A stretch of DNA of 64,000 bases from positions 2,108,001 to 2,172,000 of the forward strand of contig OY762933.1 in assembly GCA_963666765.1 (NCBI GenBank). Reading direction: 5' to 3'. Below the pieces are notes generated by a model, which was given only the letters and a program-made list of their open reading frames with translations, was not told where the DNA came from and did no database searches. This DNA comes from Foliamicus sp963666765 (lineage in GTDB: Bacteria > Pseudomonadota > Gammaproteobacteria > Steroidobacterales > Foliamicaceae). The position numbers were made by a program, and so were the translations under genes. This document shows, piece by piece, positions 10,156 through 18,472 of this stretch (within the stretch, counting starts at the first letter, position 1; every line of letters starts with the position of its first letter).

Positions 10156-10787
10156 TGTTCCATGGCGAGCCGGACGGTCGCGCCCCGATGGGCCAGAACC
10201 ACGCCATCCGGGGCGATCGTGAGCACCCGGGGCCCGTCGTCCAGGCGTTCGCCCATCCGGTAATTGCGTCCGTTGATCTGCACGAAACTGCGCTCGCCGT
10301 CCGGACTGTAGAAAAGCATCTGCAGGGTGAGCGCCGGCCAGTCCGGCGGCGCCAATTCAAGCGGAGACTCGTCCGCGCGGTTTTCCTGCAGCGTCTCAGG
10401 CCCCGGTTCCGCCCCTGTGGCGTGAACCGGCGCGGCGGCCGCAGTCAGATCCGCCCCGGGCGTAGCGGAAGCGGCCGCGGCCGGCACAGCCGGATCAAGG
10501 CCCCCCGGTTGCGCCGGGGAGTCCGAAGCGGGAGGCCCCGGATTCGCGCTCGCCGCGCCGGACAATTCGGCGACATTAGCCGACTCGGGAGGGGGAGCCG
10601 GGACAGGAGGAGCAACCAACCGCCAGGCCAGGAAAACGCCGGCAACAATGGGGGCCGCCACCAGGGCGGCAAGCCAGCGCCGGCGCCTGCCGCGGCGGCG
10701 CGCAGGCGGAGGATGCGCGTATACGGGCCGGGCGAATCTCGAACGGCGCTTTTCGGAAAGCTTGAGTGCGTCGAGGACGAAGGACAT
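10152..10787 (-). CDS. gspB: GspB-like type II secretion accessory protein
   Basis: A bitopic inner-membrane protein of 211 residues. A short cytoplasmic N-terminus (MSFVLDALKLSEKRR) is typical of GspB/PulB/ExeB. A single membrane helix (WLAALVAAPIVAGVFLAWRL) follows, then a Pro/Ala-rich periplasmic linker and a C-terminal module (about 150-211). That module carries LQMLFYSPDGERSFVQINGR and PDGVVLAHRGATVRL, the conserved GspB domain. With the ATPase ExeA/GspA it helps insert the type II secretion secretin through peptidoglycan in Aeromonas. The open frame begins at 10889, but homology sets the start at 10787. No other gsp genes lie in the window. Confidence 0.85.
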   Translation of the reverse strand: MSFVLDALKLSEKRRSRFARPVYAHPPPARRRGRRRRWLAALVAAPIVAGVFLAWRLVAPPVPAPPPESANVAELSGAASANPGPPASDSPAQPGGLDPAVPAAAASATPGADLTAAAAPVHATGAEPGPETLQENRADESPLELAPPDWPALTLQMLFYSPDGERSFVQINGRNYRMGERLDDGPRVLTIAPDGVVLAHRGATVRLAMEQ

Positions 10788-10791
10788 CGGG

Positions 10792-11643
10792 TCAGCCGGC
10801 TGCTCCGCTCCACGCCGCCCTTGCCGGTGCGCCTTGCCGCCCGTAAACCTCGCGCGCCGCAAGCGCCACCAGTTGCGGACCGATTTCAAGCTGCTTGCGG
10901 ACGAATGCGCCGAGCAGCGCTCGGTCGGCTACCACATTGATGATGCGGGGAATTCCGCGCGAGATCCGGTGCAGGCGCCGCCTGGCGCGCGAAGTGAACA
11001 CCTCGCGGCTTGCGCCGGCCACCCGCAGGCGGTGCTGCAGGTATTCGCCCGTCTCCGCGCGCGACAGCGGCCCCAGGTGGCAACGCGCGGTGACGCGTTG
11101 CGCCAGCTGTCGCAGGTCCCGCCTCGCCAGCGTTTCGTGTAACTCCGGCTGGCCCACCAGTACGATGCCCAGCAGCTTGTGCCGCGCGGTTTCCAGGTTG
11201 GTCAGCCGGCGCACCTGTTCCAGCAGCTCGGCGCCCAGCGCCTGGGCCTCGTCCACGATCAGTATCGTCCGGCGGCCGGCCGAGTAGGTTCGCAGCAGCT
11301 TGCGGTTCAACGCCGCTCCCAGGGAGGAGGAATTCTCAGCCCAGCGGGGCGTGCGCACGCGCAATTCCCGGCAGACGGTTTGCAGAAACTCGATGCGGGT
11401 GGCGGGCGGGTCGAGCACGATCGCAGTTTCGGTCCGCTCGGGCAGCCGTTCCAGAAGGCACCGTACCAGCATCGTCTTGCCGGTCCCTACCTCACCCGTG
11501 AGTTGGGTGAAGCCGCCGGTCTCGCGGGCCCCGTACAACAGGTGGGCCAGGGCTTCGGCGTGCCGCGCGCTCAAGTACAGGTAGCGCGGGTCGGGCGTGA
11601 TGCTGAAAGGCCTTTCGCTCAAGCCGTGAAATTCCTCGTACAT
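10792..11643 (-). CDS. gspA: GspA/ExeA-like AAA ATPase
   Basis: A 283-residue AAA ATPase of the ExeA/GspA family, which works with GspB in secretin assembly. It starts with the family signature MYEEFHGLSERPFSITPDP, followed by YLSARHAEALAHLLYG. Walker A is LTGEVGTGKTMLVR, Walker B is RTILIVDEAQAL, and sensor-like NLETARHKLLGIVLVGQPEL follows. The C-terminal peptidoglycan-binding part of full-length ExeA is absent. The start at 11643 is fixed by homology. It is five bases from the left end of the IS1182-type element, which may have cut the gene off from its original promoter; the upstream frame runs into the IS. Confidence 0.85.
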   Translation of the reverse strand: MYEEFHGLSERPFSITPDPRYLYLSARHAEALAHLLYGARETGGFTQLTGEVGTGKTMLVRCLLERLPERTETAIVLDPPATRIEFLQTVCRELRVRTPRWAENSSSLGAALNRKLLRTYSAGRRTILIVDEAQALGAELLEQVRRLTNLETARHKLLGIVLVGQPELHETLARRDLRQLAQRVTARCHLGPLSRAETGEYLQHRLRVAGASREVFTSRARRRLHRISRGIPRIINVVADRALLGAFVRKQLEIGPQLVALAAREVYGRQGAPARAAWSGAAG

Positions 11644-11648
11644 GGACC

Positions 11649-13268
11649 CTAGCAGCCTGTCGGGCTTAGGGTTGCCGTAGTGGGTTGCGGTGCCGCTCCC
11701 CACGGCCTCGAATGGCCGCCCTGGGGACCGCATTCGACGGGCGGGAAATTCCGGCAACCCGGCCAGCGCCCTCCCGGGGTTCCCGGAAGCCGACGAAAGC
11801 GCCCCAGGAGGCCGAAACAGGCAGATACGACTCGCCGGATCATCGGTTTACGCCATTTTCAAGCGGTGCAATCGCTTGCAGTTGTAGGCCAGCGTCACCA
11901 GGGCCCACTCGCCCTCCACCTTGTTCCGGCCCCGAAGCAAAAACCGCCGAAATCCCATCGCCTCCTTCACGATCCCGAACACCGGCTCCACCGTCTGCTT
12001 GCGCAAGCGATACAGCGCCCGGTTCTCTTCTGTTTCCATCTTCTCCTTCATCCGCTTGAGCCATTCCGCCTTCGGCTCCTTCGCCGCCTGGCCTTCAACC
12101 GGTGGACGAAAATCATGCGCACGGCGACGATCCTCCGTCCCGACCGCCACCAGAACCTTAAGGCCCCGGCCTTCCAGCCGCGCCACCTGCGAACCCGACG
12201 CATAGCCGTTGTCCGCCAACACCCGGCCGGGTTCGCCCAACGCCTTGGGAATCGTCTCCACATCCGCAACCAACTCGCGCCTATCGCTCGCGCAGGAACT
12301 CACCCGCGAACCCAAAACCAACTGGCTTCCGTGCGCATCCACCACCGCCTGCGCGTTATACGCCTGACGCCATTCGCTGCGTTTGTTCTTGCGCATCAGC
12401 GCACTGTCCGAATCCGTCAGGTTGATCTGCTCCTCCGGCCTCGGCTCCTTACCCGGCTCCTTGATCTTCGCGCCCTTGGCGCGGCCCTCGCGCTTGTCGC
12501 GCGCCGCCACCTTGCGCTCATACGCCGCCCGATCCAACGCCGCCTGCGAACGCGCACGGCGATCCAACTTGGCGCACGCCCGATCCAGCTTCGCCTTCAG
12601 CTTCTCGCGACGCCGCAAATCTTCCGGCAAACTCTCCGCATCCGGCCCCGACTGCGCATCCGCACGCTCCGCGCGGCCCAGCAAGTCCTCAATCTCTCCG
12701 CGCAACTGCTCCCGAAGCGCATGGGCGCGATCCCGACGGAGGCTGTTGCGCTTGCTCGCGTTGGCGTCCACCTTCGTCCCGTCCACGCTCACCGTGCCCA
12801 CCTTCAGCAACTGCAACTCCCGCGCCATCAGCAATACCCGCAAAAACGCCTCCCCCACCGCCTCGAAGTTCTCCCGCCGAAACGTGCAGATCGTGTCATG
12901 ATCCGGATGACAGTTCGCTGTCACATACCGAACCCCAATGTCCCGATACGTCGCCCGCTCGATCCGACGCGAACCGAATATCCCGTGCGCGTAGCAGTAA
13001 ATCAAAAGCGCCAGCATCATCCGCGGGTGATACTGCGCCGAACCCGTGCCCCGCTCGTTCACCTTGAACGATTCCATCGGAATCCGCTCCACCGCCTCCA
13101 GAACAAAATGCGCCAAGTCGTCCGACGCAACCCACTCGCGAAGGTCCGGAGGCAAAAGGTAGGCTTGGCTCGAATCCCGCTCCACAAACTTCGGCATCTC
13201 GATTACCCTATGGCCTGGACCGACCCAATTGTAAGAAAATACAGCCCCTAAGTCCGACAGGCTGCTAG
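11649..13268 (-). mobile_element. IS1182-family insertion sequence, intact
   Basis: Terminal inverted repeats at 11649-11671 and 13246-13268 read CTAGCAGCCTGTCGG, then G or A, then CTTAGGG, differing at one of 23 positions. They enclose one transposase gene on the minus strand. CTAG at each outer edge (11649-11652 and 13265-13268) could be a duplicated 4-bp target, which would shorten the element itself to 11653-13264. The right CTAG contains the stop codon of the neighbouring ispA, and the left end lies five bases from the gspA start. The ends resemble those of the 166-bp MITE at 54.5 kb and a solitary end at 56.6 kb. Confidence 0.9.
11848..13197 (-). CDS. IS1182-family DDE transposase
   Basis: A 449-residue transposase that looks complete. 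The N-terminal DUF772-like domain has ASDDLAHFVLEAVERIP, YHPRMMLALLIYCYAHGIFGSRRIE and HPDHDTICTFRRENF. Next comes the first catalytic aspartate in VSVDGTKVDANAS. A charged coiled-coil insert of about 120 residues follows (positions 165-285), rich in R/K/E. The second aspartate is in VLADNGYASG and the glutamate in QTVEPVFGIVKEAMG. The start is ATG 13197. Intact catalytic residues and inverted repeats suggest a recently active copy. The only gene in the element, it is transcribed toward gspA. Confidence 0.93.
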   Translation of the reverse strand: MPKFVERDSSQAYLLPPDLREWVASDDLAHFVLEAVERIPMESFKVNERGTGSAQYHPRMMLALLIYCYAHGIFGSRRIERATYRDIGVRYVTANCHPDHDTICTFRRENFEAVGEAFLRVLLMARELQLLKVGTVSVDGTKVDANASKRNSLRRDRAHALREQLRGEIEDLLGRAERADAQSGPDAESLPEDLRRREKLKAKLDRACAKLDRRARSQAALDRAAYERKVAARDKREGRAKGAKIKEPGKEPRPEEQINLTDSDSALMRKNKRSEWRQAYNAQAVVDAHGSQLVLGSRVSSCASDRRELVADVETIPKALGEPGRVLADNGYASGSQVARLEGRGLKVLVAVGTEDRRRAHDFRPPVEGQAAKEPKAEWLKRMKEKMETEENRALYRLRKQTVEPVFGIVKEAMGFRRFLLRGRNKVEGEWALVTLAYNCKRLHRLKMA

Positions 13269-14203
13269 CCTGGCTGTTCCCCTGCGCCTTGCTTCATTGT
13301 AGCGGCGGCCCGTGAGGACGAATGCGCACCGCGCATGAAGTCGATGAGCCATTGCAGACCGCCTGACCGGTCGCCGAAATCGCCGCAGGCGGAGCTCATG
13401 ATTGCCGTCAACTCGCTTATCCTCTCCCGCGCTGCCCGGGCTCCGAAACGCTGCACCCAGGACGGCAGGCTTGGCGTGCCGGCCTGCGGCTGCTGGCGCT
13501 GGTCGGAATCGCGGTCCGCCAGATCGTCGCGTATCTGAAATGCCAGGCCGAGGGCGTCGGCGAACATTTCCAGCGAGTGCCTCTGACGCAATGGCATACC
13601 CGGGCGCAGGCAAGCCGGCGCAAGGGCCGCCGCACGAAACAGCGCCCCGGTCTTGGCGCGGTACGCGTGTTCCAGTTCAGCCAGGTCAGGCTTCCCGCCG
13701 CCCCTCAGGTCCAGGTCCTGCCCGCCCGCCATGCCGGCCGACCCGGCGCATTCCGCCAGCAGCGCGAAAAGGCGCACGCGAGAGGCGTCCTGGCCCCGTA
13801 GCGAGCGATGTGTCGCCAGCACCTCCCAGGCCAGGGTCTGCAGCGCGTCTCCCACCAACAGCGCGCTGTCCTCCCCGTACATCCTGTGAATGCTGGGCTT
13901 GCCGCGCCGATAGTCGTCGTCGTCCATGCAGGGCATGTCGTCGTGCACCAGCGAATAGCAATGAATCAGTTCGACTGCAACGGCAGGCGCATCGACCTTC
14001 GAGCCCGGAACTCCGATCGCTTCGGCGGCCGCGTAGCAAACCAGCGGCCTCAGGCGCTTGCCGCCCCGCAGGACGGCTTCCCGCATGGCGCCATGCAAGC
14101 GCCTGGGGGTTATCGCGGCGTCCGGCAGCACCTGATCCAGCATGGCGTTGACGCGCGCCTGGTAGTCGGCCCGTCTGCGCTCGAAAGTTTGGATTGACTG
14201 CAT
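13265..14203 (-). CDS. ispA: farnesyl diphosphate synthase-type prenyltransferase
   Basis: Condenses IPP with DMAPP/GPP to make farnesyl diphosphate; cytoplasmic. The 312-residue protein has GGKRLRPLVCYAA, the first aspartate-rich motif SLVHDDMPCMDDDDYRRG and GDALQTLAWEVL. The second Asp motif is DDLADRDSD. The usual GKxxGxDxxxxKxTYP segment after it is replaced by a Gln/Pro-rich stretch (QRQQPQAGTPSLPSW), so the pyrophosphate-binding lysine there is not evident. The stop codon TAG is part of the IS1182 boundary at 13265-13268. It is divergent from the mevalonate genes, whose product IPP it would consume. xseB and dxs, common partners of ispA, are not adjacent. Confidence 0.88.
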   Translation of the reverse strand: MQSIQTFERRRADYQARVNAMLDQVLPDAAITPRRLHGAMREAVLRGGKRLRPLVCYAAAEAIGVPGSKVDAPAVAVELIHCYSLVHDDMPCMDDDDYRRGKPSIHRMYGEDSALLVGDALQTLAWEVLATHRSLRGQDASRVRLFALLAECAGSAGMAGGQDLDLRGGGKPDLAELEHAYRAKTGALFRAAALAPACLRPGMPLRQRHSLEMFADALGLAFQIRDDLADRDSDQRQQPQAGTPSLPSWVQRFGARAARERISELTAIMSSACGDFGDRSGGLQWLIDFMRGAHSSSRAAATMKQGAGEQPG

Positions 14204-14336
14204 GTTGGTGACGTGTCGGTGAGGTGCGTGCTTCGGGCCGGCACGGGGAATTTGCTGAAGAAGGACGGAATTTTATGCCGCGACCTGTCCTGTTCTCCTA
14301 AAATCCTGCGGAGGGATCTTGATTCGAGGCCAGGTC

Positions 14337-15305
14337 ATGCAGGGCAGCGCCACAGCGCACCCGAACGTAGCGCTGGTGAAATACTGGGGCAAGCGGCGCA
14401 GCCGCGGCAACCTGCCGGCCATGGGGTCGCTGTCGCTGACGCTGGGCTTCCTTGCGACCCGAACGACGGTGCGCTTTGACGAAGCGGGGGGCCAGGACCT
14501 GCTGACCCTGAACGGGCGCGCGAATTCCAGGGACCTCAAGCGAGTGCAGGATTGCCTTGCGCCGCTGCGCAGCCGGGCCGCGGCCACCGGGGCCGCTGCG
14601 GTGGACTCGCGCAATGATTTTCCCACCGGCGCGGGCCTGGCCTCATCCGCCTCCGGGATGGCGGCCCTGGCCCTGGCCGGCGCAACGGCGCTTGGCCTCG
14701 CGGAAGACCCTGACCTGGTCGGCCGGGCGGCGATGGCTGGTTCGGGTTCCGCGCCCCGCTCGCTGCATGGCGGCTTCGTGCTGCTGTCGATTGATTCGCA
14801 GGGCCGCTGGTCGTGCAGGTCGTTGCTTTCGCCGGACGAATGGCCACTGAAAGTTGCGGTGGCAATCACGCAGGCCGGGCTGAAGCAAACGGACTCCCGC
14901 TCGGGCATGGAACTCACCCGGCGCACATCCCCCTTCTACAAGGCCTGGCTGGCAAGCCAGAAGTCCGACCTGGAAGACGCCCGCGCTGCGGTGGCGCAAC
15001 GTGACTTCGGCCGCCTTGCGGAACTGTCGGAGGGGAATTGCCTGAGAATGCACGCCACCGCCATGGGTGCGTCGCCCCCGCTGGTTTATTTCAACGGCGC
15101 CACTGTGGAGTGCATACATCGGGTCCGGGCCCTGGCGCGCGACGGCCTGCCGGTTTTCTTTACCATTGACGCGGGACCGCAAGTCAAGGCGGTGTGTTTG
15201 CCGGACGCCCTCGATGACGTGAGCGATGCGCTGGGCCGGGTTCCGGGCGTGCGGCGGGTCCTCAGCGGCGATCTGGGCGGCGGGGCCCGGCCGGGCACGC
15301 CTTAG
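14337..15305 (+). CDS. mvaD: diphosphomevalonate decarboxylase
   Basis: A GHMP-family enzyme converting mevalonate diphosphate to isopentenyl diphosphate. The 322-residue protein begins ATAHPNVALVKYWGKR, the family hallmark. The phosphate loop is FPTGAGLASSASGMAALA, followed by SGSAPRSLHGGFV, and the catalytic aspartate lies in FFTIDAGPQVKAV. ATG 14337 has GAGG seven bases upstream; a TTG at 14319 with GGAGG four bases upstream is the alternative. It is followed ten bases later by phosphomevalonate kinase, forming a two-gene unit divergent from ispA. The mevalonate route is uncommon in gammaproteobacteria, most of which use the MEP route. Confidence 0.88.
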   Translation: MQGSATAHPNVALVKYWGKRRSRGNLPAMGSLSLTLGFLATRTTVRFDEAGGQDLLTLNGRANSRDLKRVQDCLAPLRSRAAATGAAAVDSRNDFPTGAGLASSASGMAALALAGATALGLAEDPDLVGRAAMAGSGSAPRSLHGGFVLLSIDSQGRWSCRSLLSPDEWPLKVAVAITQAGLKQTDSRSGMELTRRTSPFYKAWLASQKSDLEDARAAVAQRDFGRLAELSEGNCLRMHATAMGASPPLVYFNGATVECIHRVRALARDGLPVFFTIDAGPQVKAVCLPDALDDVSDALGRVPGVRRVLSGDLGGGARPGTP

Positions 15306-15314
15306 CAGCACGCA

Positions 15315-16262
15315 ATGCCGGTTCCCCGTATCCGCGCCCGGGCACCGGGAAAATTGTTTCTATCCGGCGAGTACGCGGTGCTGCAAGGCGCCCCTGCTCT
15401 GGCCTGCGCTGTCGGCAGGCATGTCGAGGCGAGCTTCCTGTCCGGCGGCGCCGTGGAGAAGGCCGAGGCCGCCCGATGGCGCCAGGCGGCCGGGGATATT
15501 CTGCGCCGGCATGATCTGGACGCCGGCCCGGCGCGCGCCGGCCTGGAAATCGACAGCCACCCGCTGTACTCGGACGCTGGAATCAAGCTGGGTTTCGGGT
15601 CCAGCGCTGCCGTGGCCGTGGCGGTAACAGGCCTGCTGCTGGCGGCGCAGGGCCGGGGCGCCGGCGCCGCGGCCGGGTTGCGGATCGCCGATGAGCTGCA
15701 CAGGGCCTTGCAGGGCCCCGGTGGCAGCGGGGTGGACGTGGCGGCGTGTTTTCATGGCGGGGTTATCGCCGTGCAGGGGGATAACGTAAACAGCCTCAGC
15801 TGGCCGGACGGTCTTTACTGCGATGTGATCTTTACCGGCCGCGACGCGGACACGGGAAGCGCGATCGGGCGGTTCCGCCAAGCGCTGCGCGACGGAGATG
15901 GAGCGGCCTTCAAGGGCCTGTGCGCCGCGGCGGACGCGGTCCGGCATGCCTGGGAGCGCGACGCGGATGCGGTGCTCGCGGCCTTGGAAGGCTACGCAGG
16001 GGCGTGGCGGGCACTGGATCGCTCGGCGCGGCTCGGTGTCTACAGCCACGAACATCTGCGACTGCAAGGCCTGGCCCGTGCCGCGGGCTGCGTGTACAAG
16101 CCGTCCGGATCCGGCGGGGGCGATTGCGGCATTGCCTTCTCGGCCGACCCCGGGAAACTGGATGCCCTGCGCGAGTCTGTTCGCGACGAGGGGTTTCTGC
16201 CGCTGGCGGTCGATCTCGGCGTGGAGGGCTTACAAGTCAGGCGTCAGGGCGACCACGCGTAG
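15315..16262 (+). CDS. mvaK2: phosphomevalonate kinase (GHMP family)
   Basis: Phosphorylates mevalonate 5-phosphate to the diphosphate, feeding the decarboxylase encoded just upstream. The 315-residue protein starts RARAPGKLFLSGEYAVLQGAP, typical of bacterial phosphomevalonate kinase. The ATP loop is KLGFGSSAAVAVAVTG, with GGSGVDVAACFHGG in the substrate region. The C-terminal GHMP motif is VYKPSGSGGGDCGIAF. I prefer phosphomevalonate kinase to mevalonate kinase because of the FLSGEYAVL opening and the KPSGSGGGD motif. Mevalonate kinase, HMG-CoA synthase, HMG-CoA reductase and IPP isomerase genes are not in the window. Confidence 0.82.
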   Translation: MPVPRIRARAPGKLFLSGEYAVLQGAPALACAVGRHVEASFLSGGAVEKAEAARWRQAAGDILRRHDLDAGPARAGLEIDSHPLYSDAGIKLGFGSSAAVAVAVTGLLLAAQGRGAGAAAGLRIADELHRALQGPGGSGVDVAACFHGGVIAVQGDNVNSLSWPDGLYCDVIFTGRDADTGSAIGRFRQALRDGDGAAFKGLCAAADAVRHAWERDADAVLAALEGYAGAWRALDRSARLGVYSHEHLRLQGLARAAGCVYKPSGSGGGDCGIAFSADPGKLDALRESVRDEGFLPLAVDLGVEGLQVRRQGDHA

Positions 16263-16273
16263 TACTCCGGGCC

Positions 16274-16771
16274 CTACTCCGTCACCTCTACGGTAATGAC
16301 TTCGGACATTACAGGCGGCTCGTGCGGGATGTGAAGGTCGTCGCCCAGCAGCAACTGCAGGGTATGGCTGCCCGGCGCCAATGAGACTTCCACGCTGGTC
16401 TGGGCCAGGCCGAAGTGCATGTGGTTATCGTCGGTAATGATGGGAAGGTCCATGCGCGGCAAGCCGGTGTCAACGAGCAAATGATGATGTCCCGTGTGCT
16501 CCCCGATCTCTCCGGCAGGCAACAGGCCCATGCCTTCCAGCCCGAACTCCACGACGAAGGGGGAAGTCAGCACGGCACCGTCCCCGGGAGTGACGAACCA
16601 TACGCGCGCACCCTCGGGCGAGGGCTTGCGCGGGGGCAGGGCAACTTCAGCCGGCGGCGCCGGCTGCGCCGCGGAGGCGCCTTCAGGCGCAGCCTCTTCC
16701 GGCGGCTCGGGGCTGCCGCAGGAAGCAAGCAGCGTCACGGCCAGCAGCAATGCGAAAACGTTATTCTTCAT
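16274..16771 (-). CDS. DUF4399 lipoprotein
   Basis: A 165-residue lipoprotein. The signal ends in LLASCGSPEPP (lipobox LASC), followed by an acidic, Ala/Pro-rich spacer to about residue 55. The conserved DUF4399 domain follows: VWFVTPGDGAVLTSPFVVEFG, a histidine-rich GEHTGHHHLLVDT, DDNHMHFGLAQTSVEVSLAPG and HTLQLLLGDDLHIPH. The clustered histidines suggest metal binding, but this is unproven. It should sit on the periplasmic side of a membrane. It converges on mvaK2 with a 12-base gap. No clear Shine-Dalgarno is seen before ATG 16771. Function unknown. Confidence 0.85.
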   Translation of the reverse strand: MKNNVFALLLAVTLLASCGSPEPPEEAAPEGASAAQPAPPAEVALPPRKPSPEGARVWFVTPGDGAVLTSPFVVEFGLEGMGLLPAGEIGEHTGHHHLLVDTGLPRMDLPIITDDNHMHFGLAQTSVEVSLAPGSHTLQLLLGDDLHIPHEPPVMSEVITVEVTE

Positions 16772-16806
16772 GGGTAAGCGATTGACTCGGATAAATCGAT
16801 CATAGC

Positions 16807-17787
16807 CTACAACATGAGATCGCTTGCCGCTGCCCGCTCCTCAAGCAATTCCTCGCCTGTGATGCGTATCTTCTCCCGCGAGAATTCGTCCAGCTCCAGG
16901 CCCTGCACGATTTCATAGGCGCCGTCCTCGCAGCGAACGGGATAGGAAAAGAACACCCCCTCGGGGGAACCGTAACTGCCGTCGCCGGGCACCGCCATGC
17001 TCACCCAGTCACCGCTGCGTGTGCCGTGCGCCCAGTCCCGCATATGTTCGATGGCGGCGTTGGCGGCCGAGGCGGCGCTGGACGTGCCGCGCGCCTTGAT
17101 TACGCTGGCGCCCCGCTGCTGCACGGTAGTGATGAATTCACCGCGCGCCCAGCCGCTCTCCACCAACGCCGTTGCCGCCGTGCCCTCTACGGTCGCCTGC
17201 GACAGGTCCGGGTACTGGGTTGCCGAATGGTTGCCCCAGATGATCATGCGCTTTACGGCGCCGACGTGGTGGCCAGTGCGGGCCGCCAATTGCGCGCAAG
17301 CACGATTGTGGTCCAGGCGGGTCATGGCCGAGAAATTTCTCGGATCCATGTCCGGAGCGTTCGATGAGGCGATCAGGGCGTTGGTGTTGGCGGGGTTGCC
17401 CACCACCAGCACTTTGGCGCGCCCGTCGGCCTGCTCGTTGAGCACTGCGCCCTGCCTTGAGAATATGCGCGCGTTTTCGGTCAGGAGATCGGACCGCTCC
17501 ATGCCCGGCCCCCGGGGCTTGGCGCCCACCAGGAAAACGTAATCGGCGCCCCGGAAGCCCTCTTCCAGGCGGTCCGTGGCGACCACCCCGTCAAGCGCGG
17601 CGAAGGCGCAGTCGTCCAGCTCCATGGCAACCCCTTCAAGCGCCTGCATTGCCGGGGCGATTTCGATAAGGCGCAGCGTTATCCGCTGGCCATGGCCGAG
17701 AAGCTGCCCGGAAGCGATGCGGAACGCGAGCTGGTAGCCGATCTGGCCGGCGGCCCCGGTTATTGCGATCTGGGTGGATGCTGACAT
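16807..17787 (-). CDS. mdh: malate dehydrogenase
   Basis: NAD-dependent interconversion of malate and oxaloacetate in the TCA cycle; cytoplasmic. The 326-residue protein has the glycine motif ITGAAGQIGYQLAFRIASG, MELDDCAFA and VGAKPRGPGMERSDLL. VVGNPANTNALI is followed by the catalytic pair region MTRLDHNRA and IIWGNHSATQYPD. These features place it in the group-2 type (cytosolic/Thermus-like) malate dehydrogenases rather than the E. coli type. It stands alone, with a 35-base gap to the DUF4399 gene and 244 bases to the next gene upstream. Confidence 0.96.
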   Translation of the reverse strand: MSASTQIAITGAAGQIGYQLAFRIASGQLLGHGQRITLRLIEIAPAMQALEGVAMELDDCAFAALDGVVATDRLEEGFRGADYVFLVGAKPRGPGMERSDLLTENARIFSRQGAVLNEQADGRAKVLVVGNPANTNALIASSNAPDMDPRNFSAMTRLDHNRACAQLAARTGHHVGAVKRMIIWGNHSATQYPDLSQATVEGTAATALVESGWARGEFITTVQQRGASVIKARGTSSAASAANAAIEHMRDWAHGTRSGDWVSMAVPGDGSYGSPEGVFFSYPVRCEDGAYEIVQGLELDEFSREKIRITGEELLEERAAASDLML

Positions 17788-17858
17788 TTCTCTAAGGCTT
17801 CATTGGAAGGACGGGCATTTTATCGCCTCAGCGGGCCCGGCCGGCTTCGCCCGCGTCT

Positions 17859-17872
17859 TGTCACGGGCTGCT
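17859..17872 (+). repeat. solitary MITE-end-like fragment
   Basis: TGTCACGGGCTGCT here is identical to 14 bases at one end of the 166-bp MITE at 54465-54630 (read on the opposite strand). The flanking GG in place of AG shows decay. It lies in the 244-base mdh upstream region, which otherwise holds no gene that I can see. It may be a remnant of a decayed copy. A chance match is unlikely but not excluded. Confidence 0.4.
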
Positions 17873-18031
17873 GGCTTAAGGGACGGGCGGCCGATCTGCC
17901 TGCAGGCCCGAATGCGGACCCTTTCGACGCCGATGCATCCAATCCGGGTTGCTGCGGCATCCAGAAAGCGAGATCGGGGTGCGGCTAGACGCATTGAGTG
18001 AATACCCCCGTTTAGCAAGAGGAACATAGCA

Positions 18032-18439
18032 ATGACTCACAAAATGGCACATATTCCCGTAATGGTCTGCGCAATCAGTCTGGTTTGCGGCGCCGCCTCC
18101 GCGGTTCCGGAAGCCGGAGCGGACCCGGTCAGAGATCGGATGTCAGGCGATCAGATCACGCAACTCAGGGAGCTGCTGCTGGCTCACGAGATTCCCCCGG
18201 CGCCGCAATTGGCCGGGGAAATTACACGGGGAATAAGTGAAAGTAATCGCATGGCCGCGAAGACGGCGCTGTATCGGCCGCCCGTCATGCTGTTGCCGGC
18301 GCCGGCTCGCGGCGCCGTCGCCGAGTTCGGGGAACCGGGAAGCGCCCGACCCGCGGCCCCTGCCGCCCGGCCGGAAACGCCTTCGCCGCTGCGCGACGCG
18401 CTGCGCAAGTTGCTGCGCCTGTTGAATTTTTCGAACTAG
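18032..18439 (+). CDS. small exported protein, unknown
   Basis: A 135-residue protein that I do not recognise. A signal peptide (MAHIPVMVCAISLVCGAASA) precedes a mature part with a short helical stretch (SGDQITQLRELLLAH). A Pro/Ala-rich middle follows, and the C-terminal amphipathic helix SPLRDALRKLLRLLNF could bind a membrane. AGAGGA lies eight bases before ATG 18032, which supports translation. It converges on another small exported protein 33 bases away. No cysteine lies in the mature region. Function unknown. Confidence 0.55.
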   Translation: MTHKMAHIPVMVCAISLVCGAASAVPEAGADPVRDRMSGDQITQLRELLLAHEIPPAPQLAGEITRGISESNRMAAKTALYRPPVMLLPAPARGAVAEFGEPGSARPAAPAARPETPSPLRDALRKLLRLLNFSN

Positions 18440-18472
18440 CCGCCTGGCCGCGATCCCTGACGGCCGGTCCGC

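Noticed and set aside
11680..13251. Plus-strand frame of 523 codons across the insertion sequence
   Set aside because: It is antisense to the IS1182 transposase and has skewed Arg/His/Pro/Leu composition; the transposase on the minus strand has all catalytic motifs.
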